Source: Stenotrophomonas sp. UBA7346
GTDB lineage: Bacteria > Pseudomonadota > Gammaproteobacteria > Xanthomonadales > Xanthomonadaceae
Direction: 5' to 3'
DNA length: 64,000 nt
Assembly: GCA_002471015.1 (NCBI GenBank)
Contig: DKPB01000029.1
Span: forward strand, 1-64,000
Shown: in pieces, positions 44,837 through 54,780 of the stretch
How the letters are laid out: every line of letters begins with the position of its first letter
Position numbering within the stretch: position 1 is the first letter of the stretch
Program-made: the position numbers and the translations under genes
The notes under the pieces: model-generated
Databases searched by the model: none
What the model was told of the DNA's origin: nothing
What the model saw: the letters and a program-made list of their open reading frames with translations, nothing else

Positions 44837-47542
44837 TCAGCTCTTAACCTCACCCACCGGCAGTGTCACGTTCATGATGGTCGAGTCATCCGGGTCGGAT
44901 TTCACCTTGAACCCCAGGCTCTGGCACATCGCCAGCATCGTGGTGTTCTCGCGCAGCACCTGCCCCTCCACCACCTTCAGACCCTGCCACTGGGCGTACT
45001 CGATCATGATCTGCATCAGCTTCCAGCCGATGCCGTGGCCCTTGAGGTCGGAGCGGATCAGGATGCCGTATTCGCCACGGTCGTAATCGGCATCGGCATG
45101 CAGGCGCACCGCACCCAGCATCTCGCCGCTGCGCGGGTCGATGGCCACCAAGGCGATGGAGCGGGCGTAGTCCAGCTGGGTCAGCCGCGCGATGAACTCG
45201 TGGCTGAAGTGCTTCACCGACTGGAAAAAGCGCAGACGCAGGTCATCGTCGGTCACGCGGGCAAAGAAGGCACGGAACAGGCCGTCGTCCTCCGGCCGCA
45301 CCGGCCGGATGAAGGCCTTTCCGCCGTCGGACAGGGCAATGGTGCGCTCCCACTCGGTGGGATACGGGAAGATCGCAAAGCGCGGGTGGCCCCTGCCCTT
45401 GTGCAGGCGTCGCACCGGGGTGATGGCGATGCGTGCATCCAGTGCGATCACGCCATTGCGGTCGGCCAGCAATGGGTTCAGGTCCAGCGTGCGGATCTCC
45501 GGAATATCCGCCGCCAGCTGCGCCAGTTTGACCAGCACCAGCGCCACCGCGCGCTCGTCCGCCGCCGGCACATCGCCATAGGCCTTGAGGATGCGCGATA
45601 CACGGGTCCGTCCTATCACCTCATGGGCCAGGCGCAGGTCCAGCGGCGGCAGTGCCAGGGTCTTGTCGTCGATCACTTCCACCGCGGTGCCGCCGCGGCC
45701 GAAGACCACCACCGGGCCAAACACCGGGTCGTCGGCAATGCCGGCAATCAGTTCGCGTGCTTTGGGCCGGGTCAGGCTGGGCTGCACCAGCACGCCCTCG
45801 ATGCGCGCCTGCGGGCGCTGCTCGCGGGCACGCTGCAGGATGGAGGTGGCCGCGGCCTGTACCGCGCGCAAGGTGCTCAGGTTCAGGCGCACGCCATCGA
45901 CTTCGGATTTGTGCGGGATGTCCGGCGAAAAAATCTTCACCGCCACGCTCAGGCCCTTTTCCAGCAACGGCTGGGCCAGGTCCATTGCCTCGTGCGCGTC
46001 GCGCGCCACCATCACCTCCAGCGAGGGGATGCCATAGGCCTGCAGCAGCTTGTGGGTAGCTACCGGGTCCAGCCATTGCTGGTCGTTGGCCAGTGCCTTC
46101 TCCACCAGCGCGCGCGCGGCAGCCACGTCCACCACGAAATCGGCGGGCAGGCTGGGTGGGGTTTCCATCAGCGCAGCCTGCGCCTCGCGGTACTTCACCA
46201 GGTGCTGGAAGCCCCGTACCGCCTCGGCCTCGCTGGGATAGGTCGGCACCCGCGCGGTGTTGAGGGTAACGGTGGCGCGGTCGTCATTGCCCAGCCACAC
46301 CGCGAACACCGGCTTGTCGCGCAGCTGCCGCGAGCGCAGCCCCAGCGTGCTGGTCAGCGCCTGCGCGGCCTCGGCCGACGAGGTGAATGCGGTGGGCACG
46401 TTGATCACCAGCACCGCATCGTTGGCATCGTCGGACAGCAGGGCCTCGATGGCCGATGCATAGCGGCCACCGTCGGCATCCACCACGATGTCAACCGGGT
46501 TGTCGCGTGACCAGCCCTGCGGCAAGGCCTTGTCCAGTTGGGCGATGGTTGCCGGTGACAGTTCGGCCAACGTGCCGCCCAGTGCCTGCAGCTGGTCCAC
46601 CGCCAGCCGGCCCACGCCACCGCCATTGCTGAGGATGGCCAGGCGGCGGCCCGGGAACGTGCCCAGCCGGCCCAGGGTTTCGGCGGCGGTGAACAGTTCG
46701 TCCAGCGCGTTGACGCGGAGCAGGCCGGCACGGTTGAAGGCGGCGCCATAGACCGCGTCGGAGGCGGCCAGCGCCTGCGAATGGGTGCTGACCTCGCCGT
46801 CGCCGCGCTTGGGCTGGCGACCGGACTTGACCACCACCACCGGTTTGGCGCGCGCCGCCGCACGGGCGGCCGACATGAACTTGCGCGCATCACTGATCTG
46901 ATCGACGTACAGCAGGATGGCGCGGGTGCGGTAATCGGTGGCGAAGTAATCCAGCAGGTCGCCGAAATCCACGTCCAGCGCATCGCCCAGCGATACCACC
47001 GCGGAGAAGCCGATCGATCTTGCCACGCCCCACTCCACCAGCGCCGCGGCAATCGCACTGGATTCGGAGATCAGCGCGACATCGCCGGCCTGCGGGGTGT
47101 GTGCGGCGATGCTGGCATTGAGCCGCGCATGCGGGGCGATCACGCCCAGGCAGTGCGGGCCCAGCACGCGCATGCCCTTGGGCCGTGCGGCCGCTTCCAC
47201 CTGCGCGGCCAGCGAACCGGGGCCCTTGCCCAGCCCGGAGGTGAGGATGATGGCCCCCGCCACGCCCAGCTCGGCGGCCTGGCTCACCACCTGCGGCAGG
47301 ATGCTGGCCGGCACCGTGATCACCACCAGGTCCGGAATCCACGGCAGGTCCTTGAGCCGCTTGACCGTGCGCATGCCGTCGATCTCGGCGTAGCGCGGGC
47401 TGACCCAGCCGATCTGCCCGGCAAAGCCGCCGGCGCGCAGGTTGCGGATCACCGCGCGGCCGGCCGAGCGATCACGCGGGCTGCCGCCCACCACGGCCAC
47501 CGAACGCGGGCGGAATACGGTCTGCAGGTGATAGGTACTCAT
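44837..47542 (-). CDS. Acyl-CoA synthetase (NDP-forming)/GNAT protein acetyltransferase, Pat-type
   Basis: A 901-residue cytoplasmic protein. Domains in order: CoA-binding Rossmann fold (about 1-130, FRPRSVAVVGGSPRDRSAGRAV), succinyl-CoA-ligase-type domains (about 150-460), ATP-grasp (about 500-700, VAVKIFSPDIPHKSEVDGVRL) and GNAT acetyltransferase (about 730-890, IRPVRPEDDGLFRAFFARVTDDDLRLRFF, RSDLKGHGIGWKLMQIMIEYA). This is the organisation of Salmonella Pat (YfiQ), which acetylates lysine residues such as that of Acs. By eye, the region STHSQALAASDA keeps the His that is phosphorylated in true NDP-forming synthetases. Start 47542 (MSTYHLQTVFRP). Confidence 0.9.
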   Translation of the reverse strand: MSTYHLQTVFRPRSVAVVGGSPRDRSAGRAVIRNLRAGGFAGQIGWVSPRYAEIDGMRTVKRLKDLPWIPDLVVITVPASILPQVVSQAAELGVAGAIILTSGLGKGPGSLAAQVEAAARPKGMRVLGPHCLGVIAPHARLNASIAAHTPQAGDVALISESSAIAAALVEWGVARSIGFSAVVSLGDALDVDFGDLLDYFATDYRTRAILLYVDQISDARKFMSAARAAARAKPVVVVKSGRQPKRGDGEVSTHSQALAASDAVYGAAFNRAGLLRVNALDELFTAAETLGRLGTFPGRRLAILSNGGGVGRLAVDQLQALGGTLAELSPATIAQLDKALPQGWSRDNPVDIVVDADGGRYASAIEALLSDDANDAVLVINVPTAFTSSAEAAQALTSTLGLRSRQLRDKPVFAVWLGNDDRATVTLNTARVPTYPSEAEAVRGFQHLVKYREAQAALMETPPSLPADFVVDVAAARALVEKALANDQQWLDPVATHKLLQAYGIPSLEVMVARDAHEAMDLAQPLLEKGLSVAVKIFSPDIPHKSEVDGVRLNLSTLRAVQAAATSILQRAREQRPQARIEGVLVQPSLTRPKARELIAGIADDPVFGPVVVFGRGGTAVEVIDDKTLALPPLDLRLAHEVIGRTRVSRILKAYGDVPAADERAVALVLVKLAQLAADIPEIRTLDLNPLLADRNGVIALDARIAITPVRRLHKGRGHPRFAIFPYPTEWERTIALSDGGKAFIRPVRPEDDGLFRAFFARVTDDDLRLRFFQSVKHFSHEFIARLTQLDYARSIALVAIDPRSGEMLGAVRLHADADYDRGEYGILIRSDLKGHGIGWKLMQIMIEYAQWQGLKVVEGQVLRENTTMLAMCQSLGFKVKSDPDDSTIMNVTLPVGEVKS

Positions 47543-47631
47543 TGCGACGCCTGTTGCGGGTAACCGGTCCAAAGGTACACGGCTGCGGCGCAGGGTGGGC
47601 TGCGTTGGATCAAGCGTGGGGTGGGGGCCGG

Positions 47632-47821
47632 CGAAGAGCACCCCTCCCCGGCCCTCCCCTTGGCTACGCCAAAGGGAGGGAGACAAGCGGCGAACTGGCA
47701 GATGGCCGCGAACTACCCCCTCCCTTGCGCGCAGCGCAGGGGAGGGTTGGGGAGGGGTGATTTTTGCGTTTGCCGTTGGGGTTGCCGGTAACGCCCCTGC
47801 CGAGCATGGCTCGGCACTACA
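47632..47821. repeat. GC-rich palindrome pair and a SMAG element
   Basis: CACCCCTCCCCGGCCCTCCCCTTGG... (47639-47681), inverted CCCCCTCCCTTGCGCGCAGC... to GGGGAGGGG (47716-47757), hexamer-like GTTTGCCGTTGGGGTTGCCG (47768-47787) and a SMAG palindrome GCCGAGCATGGCTCGGCACTAC (47799-47820) that ends two bases before the mgtE stop codon. Confidence 0.85.
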
Positions 47822-47822
47822 T

Positions 47823-49193
47823 TCAGAGGAGCGTGCCACCGAGGATCATTGCGGCAATGCTGAAGTAGATGACCAGCCCGGTTACGTCCACCAACGTCGC
47901 CACGAACGGTGCCGAGGCGCTGGCCGGGTCGAAGCCCATGCGCTTGAGCACGAACGGCAGCATCGAGCCGGACAGCGAGCCGAAGGTGACAATGCCGATC
48001 AGTGCCGCGCCAATGGTCAGTGCCAGCAACTTCCAGTGCTCACCGTAGTCGTGCAGACCGGCCAGCTGCCAGACGGTGATGCGCACGATGGCCAGCAGGC
48101 CAAGAATCGAGCCCAGCACCACGCCGGTCGGCAACTCGCGCAGGGCCACCTTCCACCAGTCGCGCAGGCGCAGTTCACGCAGCGCCAGCGAGCGGATCAG
48201 CAACGAGGTGGCCTGCGAACCGGAATTGCCGCCCGAGCTCATGATCAGGGGAATGAACAGGGTCAGCACCACCGCGCGTGCCAGCTCATCCTCGTAGTGC
48301 TGCATGGCGCTGGCGGTCAGCATTTCACCCAGGAACAGCACGCTCAGCCAGCCGGCGCGCTTGCGCAGCATCTCCAGGAAACCGATCTGCATGTAGGGCT
48401 TGTCCAGCGCCTCCAGGCCGCCGAACTTGTGCACGTCCTCGGTGGATTCGTCGATCAATGCATCAAGGATGTCGTCGACGGTGACGATGCCCAGCATCTG
48501 CAACTGCGCGTCCACCACCGGGATGGCCAACAGGTCGTGGCGGCGGATCTGCTGCGCCACCTCCTCCTGGTCCAGCAGCGGCCCCACCGTCACCGGCGGG
48601 TTGACCTGCGCTACCGAGAGGATGGAATCGTCCGGCTCGCCGGTGATCAGGCGTCGCATCGTCACCACCTGCTGCAGCTGGCGGGTGAGCGGGTCCAGCA
48701 CATAGATGGCGTACACCGTCTCGCGGCTGCGCTCGACCTCGCGGATATGCTGCAGGGTCTGCGCCACCGTCCAGTCGGCTGGCACGCCGACGAATTCGGT
48801 GGTCATCAGCGCACCGGCAGTGTTGGGCGGGTAGCTGAGCAGTTGCTGGATCGCGCGCCGCGCCTCCGGCGCCAGCAGCGGAATCAGCCGGGCGCGTTCG
48901 GCAGCATCCAGTTCATGGACGATGTCGGTGGCGCGGTCATCGGCCATCAGCCCCAGCAGGGCCGCGGCACGCGCCGGCAACAGGGCCGCCACCAGGGTAC
49001 CGGCACGCTGCAGTTCGGGCGCCTCCAGCAACTTCACCGCGCGCGCCACCGGCACCGCGGCAAGCACGTCGGCCGCGGCCGGCACGCTCAGCGTATTGAG
49101 GAATTCCACCGCGTCGGCGGTGTTGAAATTGGCAATGGGGGCGCTCAGGGTGGCTGCATCCACCACCGGCCGCAGAAGCTGCTTCTGGTTCAT
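47823..49193 (-). CDS. mgtE: Magnesium transporter MgtE
   Basis: A 456-residue Mg2+ channel. Helical MgtE N domain (about residues 20-125), then a CBS pair (about 130-260; LMTTEFVGVPADWTVAQ..., VDAQLQMLGIVTVDDILDAL), then a plug helix and five transmembrane helices with MSSGGNSGSQATSLLIRSLA (the hallmark of the divalent-cation pore). Opens when intracellular Mg2+ is low. Start ATG at 49193 has AACAGGTG. The adjacent divergent gene is a Kef-type antiporter. A SMAG element abuts the stop. Confidence 0.95.
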   Translation of the reverse strand: MNQKQLLRPVVDAATLSAPIANFNTADAVEFLNTLSVPAAADVLAAVPVARAVKLLEAPELQRAGTLVAALLPARAAALLGLMADDRATDIVHELDAAERARLIPLLAPEARRAIQQLLSYPPNTAGALMTTEFVGVPADWTVAQTLQHIREVERSRETVYAIYVLDPLTRQLQQVVTMRRLITGEPDDSILSVAQVNPPVTVGPLLDQEEVAQQIRRHDLLAIPVVDAQLQMLGIVTVDDILDALIDESTEDVHKFGGLEALDKPYMQIGFLEMLRKRAGWLSVLFLGEMLTASAMQHYEDELARAVVLTLFIPLIMSSGGNSGSQATSLLIRSLALRELRLRDWWKVALRELPTGVVLGSILGLLAIVRITVWQLAGLHDYGEHWKLLALTIGAALIGIVTFGSLSGSMLPFVLKRMGFDPASASAPFVATLVDVTGLVIYFSIAAMILGGTLL

Positions 49194-49494
49194 CGTGATT
49201 CACCTGTTCCTGGTTGCGTCCGCAACGCCAGCACAGGCAAATCACCCCACTCAGGCGATTGCCATCACTGGCGTCGAACGCGGTCGACTTCTACTGTCGC
49301 TGGACATGGGGTTGGACTCCGGGATATGCCGCTCGGAAACGCCGGCAGCGCGGCGAGTCTGGCCCTGCTGGCGCGCAAGGTCAACCTTGGGCCACATTGT
49401 CCTGATCATGATTGGGCCTGCATTCGCATTCGTTGACGGTGCAGTCCGCATAATGGTGCTGCCGGGGTACACCGGTGCATCCGAAGAACACCCC
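49194..49494. other. Divergent intergenic region mgtE/Kef with no clear element
   Basis: A 301-base stretch that must hold both promoters. CATAAT (49449-49454) and TTGACG (49433-49438) are present but only 10 bases apart, so they are not a normal pair. Reading the mgtE leader on the minus strand, no M-box-like riboswitch pattern was recognised. No palindromic repeats of the families found elsewhere are visible, which is exceptional in this window. An in-frame ATG at 49453 could extend the antiporter by 14 residues. Confidence 0.5.
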
Positions 49495-51282
49495 ATGCAT
49501 GGCACCGGTCTCGAACTAGCCTTGGTACTGCTGCTGGCGGCGGTGATCGCCGTGCCGGTATTCAAGCGCTTCGGGCTGGGCGCCGTGCTCGGCTACCTAG
49601 CTGCCGGCGTGGTGCTGGGGCCGCAGGTGCTGGGTTTCGTGCAGGACACCGACCGCATCCTCAATGCCGCCGAGATCGGCGTGGTGATGCTGATGTTCGT
49701 GATCGGGCTGGAACTGTCGCCCTCGCGGCTGATGGTGATGCGACGCACGGTGTTTGGTGCTGGCGCGCTGCAGGTGCTGCTCAGCGCCGCCGCACTCGGC
49801 GGCCTGCTGCTGCTCAATCATTTCTCGTGGAAGAGCGCGTTGGTGGTGGGCACCGCCCTGGCGCTGTCCTCCACCGCGGTGGGGCTGCAGCTGCTGTCCG
49901 AGCACAAGGCACTCAATTCCGACCACGGCCGGCTGGGCTTTGCCATCCTGCTGTTCCAGGACCTGGTGGCGATTCCACTGCTGGCCGCCATCCCGCTGCT
50001 GGGCGGGGTCAAGAACGAAACCCTTACCTGGCAGGACGCCGGCGTTGCCTTGGGTGCGTTGGCCGCGGCCATCGTGCTGGGCCGGCCCTTGCTGCGGCGG
50101 CTGTTCGCGGTGGTGGCGCGCACCCGCATGCCCGAGGTGTTCACCGCCACCGCCCTGCTGGTGGTACTGGGCACCGCCTGGCTGATGGCCGAGGCCGGGC
50201 TCAGCGCCAGCCTGGGCGCGTTCGTGGCCGGCGTGCTGCTGGCCGACTCGGAGTTCCGCCACGAGATCGAATCGCAGATCGAGCCGTTCAAGGGCCTGTT
50301 GCTGGGGCTGTTCTTCATTGCCGTGGGCATGGGCATCGACCTGGCACGGGTGGCCACCGAGCCGGAACTGATCGCCGCCGGCGTGCTGATCCTGCTGCTG
50401 GTGAAGTTTTCCATCCTGCTGTTGCTGGGCAAGCTGGCAAAGCTGCCGCTGCGCAATGCGTTGATACTGGCCAGCGTGTTGTGGCTGGGCGGCGAGTTCG
50501 CCTTCGTGGTGTTCAACGAAGCCGAACGTGCGCACCTGCTGGGCCGCATCAACCATGACCGCTTGGTGGCCATCGTCAGTCTGTCGATGGCGATCACCCC
50601 GCTCTTGCTGCTGGCCCTGCAGCGCCTGCTGCAGCTCAAGCCGCAGGCAGCCGCGCCGGAACATGCACCGGATGCCCAGCTGAAGGATGCCGGCGCGCAG
50701 CGACCGCAGGTACTCATCGCCGGCATGGGCCGCTTCGGCCAGATCATCGGCCGCCTGCTGACCGCGCAGCGCATTCCGTTCGTCGCGCTGGAAGCCGACC
50801 CGGACACGGTGGAGGACATGCGCCGCTTCGGCAACCAGCTGTACTACGGCGACCCGACCCGCCCGGAGCTGCTGCGCTCGGCCGGTGCCGAGCACATCCG
50901 GGTGTTCGTGATGGCCATGGACGACCCGGAAACCAACCTGCGCGCGGTGCGCCTGGTGCGCCGCCTGTACCCGGGCGCCACCGTGCTGGCACGCGCACGC
51001 AACCGCCAGCACGCGTGGAAGCTGATGGACATGTCGGCCGAACCGTTCCGCGAGGTATTCGGCTCCAGCCTGGAGGCCAGTGAGCGCGTACTCACCGCAT
51101 TGGGCATTCCCGACAGCGTGGCCCGCAACCACGTGCAGCGTTTCCGCGAGCACGACGAGCAGTTGCTCAAGGCCCAGCACCTGGTCTATGACGATGAAGC
51201 AGCGGTGATGCAGACCTCGCGCGACGCACGCGCGGATCTGATGCAGCTGTTTGAAGCGGACGCGGATGAAGGCAGGGGCTGA
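49495..51282 (+). CDS. Kef-type K+/H+ antiporter with RCK domain
   Basis: A 595-residue inner membrane protein, near the length of KefB/KefC (601-620). Twelve to thirteen helices of the CPA2 fold (residues about 1-385; ALALSSTAVGLQLL, LFQDLVAIPLLA, LGAFVAGVLLADSEFRHEIESQIEPFKGLLLGLFFIAVGMG) are followed by a RCK/TrkA-N NAD-binding domain (QVLIAGMGRFGQIIGRLL, YYGDPTRPELLRSAGAEH). Family members expel K+ and acidify the cell on electrophile stress and are gated by glutathione adducts. No KefF/KefG ancillary gene lies beside it. Start 49495 chosen where similarity begins; 49453 is possible. Confidence 0.9.
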   Translation: MHGTGLELALVLLLAAVIAVPVFKRFGLGAVLGYLAAGVVLGPQVLGFVQDTDRILNAAEIGVVMLMFVIGLELSPSRLMVMRRTVFGAGALQVLLSAAALGGLLLLNHFSWKSALVVGTALALSSTAVGLQLLSEHKALNSDHGRLGFAILLFQDLVAIPLLAAIPLLGGVKNETLTWQDAGVALGALAAAIVLGRPLLRRLFAVVARTRMPEVFTATALLVVLGTAWLMAEAGLSASLGAFVAGVLLADSEFRHEIESQIEPFKGLLLGLFFIAVGMGIDLARVATEPELIAAGVLILLLVKFSILLLLGKLAKLPLRNALILASVLWLGGEFAFVVFNEAERAHLLGRINHDRLVAIVSLSMAITPLLLLALQRLLQLKPQAAAPEHAPDAQLKDAGAQRPQVLIAGMGRFGQIIGRLLTAQRIPFVALEADPDTVEDMRRFGNQLYYGDPTRPELLRSAGAEHIRVFVMAMDDPETNLRAVRLVRRLYPGATVLARARNRQHAWKLMDMSAEPFREVFGSSLEASERVLTALGIPDSVARNHVQRFREHDEQLLKAQHLVYDDEAAVMQTSRDARADLMQLFEADADEGRG

Positions 51283-51432
51283 GGTGATTGGGGCTTGGCA
51301 AAGGCCAGCAACTGAACGCTGAAAGCCGGCAGCCCTGGTCAGCACGGGCTTCCTGCACCGTCGCAGCTCGCTTTGCCTGCAGACTCACGCTTCTGCGAGC
51401 CCCGAATCAGCCGCCCTCAATTCGCAGCAGAA

Positions 51433-54400
51433 TCAATTCCTGTCGCGCAGGAAGCGGGCCATCGACGATACCCCCGGCACCGCCGGCTCGAACTCACCGG
51501 CCACGTCGACGAAACCACGCATGATCGCGATGTCACGCGGCGTGCGGTTCAGTGCATCGCGCATTTCCGGGTCGGCGCCGGCCCGCAGCAGGCGCTGCAC
51601 CAGCAACGGCAGGCCATGCAGGGCGGCCAGGTGCAGCGGGGCGAAGCCACGCGGGTCGCGCACCTCCAGCGATACCTCCTCGTCCAGCAGGCGCTCCACC
51701 GCCGCCAGCACCACGTGCTCGTCGCAGGCGGTGCCCGGCTCGGCGCGGGCGCCCAGCACCAGCAACAGCGGCGTGACCGTGCCCGCCGAGGCCTGGTCCG
51801 GTTCGGCACCGGCCAGCAGCAGGGCATCGAGCAGGGCCAGCAAACGGCCGCGATCACGTGCGGTGAAGCCGTACAGCGCAGCACAATGCAAGGGTGCCAA
51901 CTGCTGGTCGTCACCGGCATGCACGTCGGCACCGGCGGTAAGCAGGCGCGCGACGATATCCGGCAGGCCCAGCGCGGCAGCCAGCATCAGCACCGTCACC
52001 CCGCCGGGCAGACGGTGCTCCAGCTTGGCACCGGCCGCGAGCAACGCGGCGACAATCGTCGTCTGCCGCATGCTCACCGCGGCCGACAGCGGCGTGGCGC
52101 CACTGGCAGCGGCGTGCTGCGGATCAGCGCCCAGCGACAACAGCAGATCGACCACCGCCGCGTGGCCACCACCGGCAGCCCGCAACAGTGCACTGCAACC
52201 CTGCGCGTCCACCGCGTCCACGGCAAAGCCCAGGTTGATCAGGCGGCGCACCGCATCGGCGTCGCCGGCCATCGCCGCGGCCGGTACATCGGCATCGCGC
52301 AGCGCGCGCAGCGGCAGTGACCAGCCACGCCAGTCCAGCAGGTCGGCAAGATCACGGCGACCACTGGACAGGGCCACGCCCAGCGGCGTCTGGCCATCGG
52401 CAGCGCGCGCATCCGGCGATGCCCCCTGCAGCACCAGCTGCTTGAGTGCGGCCTCGCGTGCCAGCGCGGTGGCCAGGTGCAGGGCGGTCATGCCGTGGCT
52501 GTCGCGGGCTTCACGGTCGGCGCCGTTGAGCAGCAGCCAATGCTGCAGCTTGAGCCAACCCAGGCGGACCGCCAGCGACAAGGCCGGATCACCGGCAGGA
52601 GAGGCACCAAACGGGTCGGCACCGCGCTCCAGCAACTCCAGCGCGAACTGTTCGGTGCTGCGGGCACCGTGGTCATGCTGCGCACAGGCCGCCAGCAGGC
52701 GGGTCAGGCCACCCTTGCCGGCCGGCGAGACACCGTGGTGCAGCAGTACCTGCAAGGTCGGGATCGCATCCACGCCGCGCGACAGCAGCGCGAACATCGG
52801 CGTGTCACCGCAGGCGTCCAGAACTTCCGCTGCGGCGCCGTGGCCCAGCAACCAATCGACCACCCGCGGCTGCAGGGCCAGTTCCGGATCATGCAGCAGA
52901 CCGCCCAATTCATCGGCCGAGCACAGCTTGGCCAGCGGCGCCATGCCGTCGACATTGCCGAACACCAGCGCCTCGCGCAGCAGGGCCAACGGCGCGCGGT
53001 CGTTGAGCACCGGTGCGGCCTGGCCCTCGCCATCGGTGCTGGCCTGGGCGGCATCACTGACCGCGGCCGGCAACGGGTAGCTCGGGTCCAGCAGCGAGAC
53101 AATGCTCCAGCGGCCGGCAGCGGCGGCATGGTCGATGGCGCGGCGGCCATCGCTGCCGACGGTATCGGCGGCAATGCCCAGGTCCAGCAGGCGCCGGATC
53201 AGCGCTGCCGAGACCTGCTCGGCGCGGCTGGCCAGCAGCACGGCGTTGTTGCCCTCGCCGTCCACCGCAGTGACGTCGGGCTGGTGTGCCAGCAGGCGTT
53301 CGAGCACACCGGCACGGCCGTGCGCGGCGGCATCCAGCCACGGGGTACGGCCGGCAGCGTCGCGCGGCTCGATGTTGGCGCCGGCGTTCAGCAGGGTTTC
53401 GACGATATCGACATGACCGGCCAATGCGGCCTCATGCAGCGCGCTGCGGCGCTGGCGGTCGCGCGCATCCAGCCGCGCCTTGTGCTTGAGCAGCAGCTGC
53501 ACGCCCGCCGGATCGTCGTCGTCGGTGGCCGCGGCCTGCACCAGCACCGGCACGCCGTCGCTGGGCTCGACCTTGGCGCCCCGCTCCAGCAGGAACTTGG
53601 CCAGGCGCCAGTTGCCGGCCTGGCAGGCCACTGCCAAGGGGCTGTGGCCTTCATGGTTGAGGGCATCGATCTCGGCCGCGGCGTCACGCAGCAGCGCAGC
53701 CACGCCCGGGTCGGAACTGCGTGCGGCATGGTGCAGCGGGGTGTTGCCCTCGGCATCGGTGGCACGCGGGTCGGCGCCATTGGCCAGCAGCGTCATCACC
53801 GCCTCGGGACGGCCGTGCCAGCTGTCGCGGGTGGCGGCCAGCAGCGGGGTCACCCCGCAATGCGGCTGGTTGACGTCCACGCCACGGCTGATCAGCGCGC
53901 GCAGCAGGCGCAGGTCTGGCAATACCGCCGCCAATACCACCAGGCTGCGCTGGTCACGCGAGTCGGCCGGCGGGGCGGCATGTACGTCGGCACCGGCATC
54001 CAGCAGCTGCAGGGCACGGTCGACGCGGCCACCACGGGCAGCGGCATACAGCTGCGGCACCAGTTCATGCTGGTCCAGCGGCTCCAGCGGTTGCGGGGCC
54101 TGCAGCGCCTCGGCAAACGGGTCGAAGCCTTCGACACGCTCACCCAACTGCGGCTCGGCCGGCACCGTGGCCAGCGCCGGCGCCGCGCGCATGGCCTGCA
54201 GCAGGTAGTGCAGCGCCGGCATCAACGGCAGGCTGGCAACGGCCAGCGGCCAGCGCAGGTGGCTGGGCAGCAGGGCCGGCCAGGCCGGTGCCACCACTGC
54301 CGCGCACAGCACCAGCAACACGGCGGCCGCACCCAGGCCGTGCCAGGAATCCAGGCCGCGACCGGCCAGCGAATGCCACTGCGCACGCAGCTCGCTGTCC

Positions 54401-54780
54401 TCGCGCTCCAGCGCATGCCACAACGGCCAGGTGCGCCAGAGCGCCAGCACCGCCACGCTGACCGCCACACTCAGCGCCAGCACGGCCGCCAAGCTGCCGC
54501 TGTCGTGCAACGCCGCCAGCGGCCAGGACACCAGCAGCGCCAAGACCGCCGGGCCAGCCACCCACAGCCCCAACAGGCCTGGCAGCTGTCGTTTGAACAA
54601 GGTCGCCGACGGCGCCAGCGTGCGGCTGCGGCGCAGCCAGGACACCGCCAGGGCGAACGCCGGTTGCGCCAGCACGCCACACACGGCCGCCACCACGCCA
54701 CCGAAGCCGGTGAGCAGGGTCAGCAGCAGGCCGATGCCCAGGGCAACGGCGACAGCGCGGGTACGCAGGGCTTCAGTCAT
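51433..54780 (-). CDS. Large membrane-anchored ankyrin repeat protein
   Basis: A 1115-residue protein. Residues 1-205 contain about six hydrophobic segments in three pairs (for example LGIGLLLTLLTGFGGVVAAVCGVLA). The remaining 880 residues are ankyrin repeats, about 25 by eye, with typical G(D/N)TPLHxAA and LLxxGADPxAxD cores; some are degenerate. Repeats would lie in the cytoplasm and bind proteins; partners unknown. Its ATG lies eight bases inside the ycgL end, so it is translationally linked to it. A 150-base gap separates it from the antiporter gene on the other strand. The opposite strand carries a long spurious open frame. Confidence 0.85.
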   Translation of the reverse strand: MTEALRTRAVAVALGIGLLLTLLTGFGGVVAAVCGVLAQPAFALAVSWLRRSRTLAPSATLFKRQLPGLLGLWVAGPAVLALLVSWPLAALHDSGSLAAVLALSVAVSVAVLALWRTWPLWHALEREDSELRAQWHSLAGRGLDSWHGLGAAAVLLVLCAAVVAPAWPALLPSHLRWPLAVASLPLMPALHYLLQAMRAAPALATVPAEPQLGERVEGFDPFAEALQAPQPLEPLDQHELVPQLYAAARGGRVDRALQLLDAGADVHAAPPADSRDQRSLVVLAAVLPDLRLLRALISRGVDVNQPHCGVTPLLAATRDSWHGRPEAVMTLLANGADPRATDAEGNTPLHHAARSSDPGVAALLRDAAAEIDALNHEGHSPLAVACQAGNWRLAKFLLERGAKVEPSDGVPVLVQAAATDDDDPAGVQLLLKHKARLDARDRQRRSALHEAALAGHVDIVETLLNAGANIEPRDAAGRTPWLDAAAHGRAGVLERLLAHQPDVTAVDGEGNNAVLLASRAEQVSAALIRRLLDLGIAADTVGSDGRRAIDHAAAAGRWSIVSLLDPSYPLPAAVSDAAQASTDGEGQAAPVLNDRAPLALLREALVFGNVDGMAPLAKLCSADELGGLLHDPELALQPRVVDWLLGHGAAAEVLDACGDTPMFALLSRGVDAIPTLQVLLHHGVSPAGKGGLTRLLAACAQHDHGARSTEQFALELLERGADPFGASPAGDPALSLAVRLGWLKLQHWLLLNGADREARDSHGMTALHLATALAREAALKQLVLQGASPDARAADGQTPLGVALSSGRRDLADLLDWRGWSLPLRALRDADVPAAAMAGDADAVRRLINLGFAVDAVDAQGCSALLRAAGGGHAAVVDLLLSLGADPQHAAASGATPLSAAVSMRQTTIVAALLAAGAKLEHRLPGGVTVLMLAAALGLPDIVARLLTAGADVHAGDDQQLAPLHCAALYGFTARDRGRLLALLDALLLAGAEPDQASAGTVTPLLLVLGARAEPGTACDEHVVLAAVERLLDEEVSLEVRDPRGFAPLHLAALHGLPLLVQRLLRAGADPEMRDALNRTPRDIAIMRGFVDVAGEFEPAVPGVSSMARFLRDRN

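Noticed and set aside
49194..49494. Magnesium riboswitch upstream of mgtE
   Set aside because: No M-box-like conserved stems or sequence were found by reading the minus strand; any claim would need a covariance-model search.
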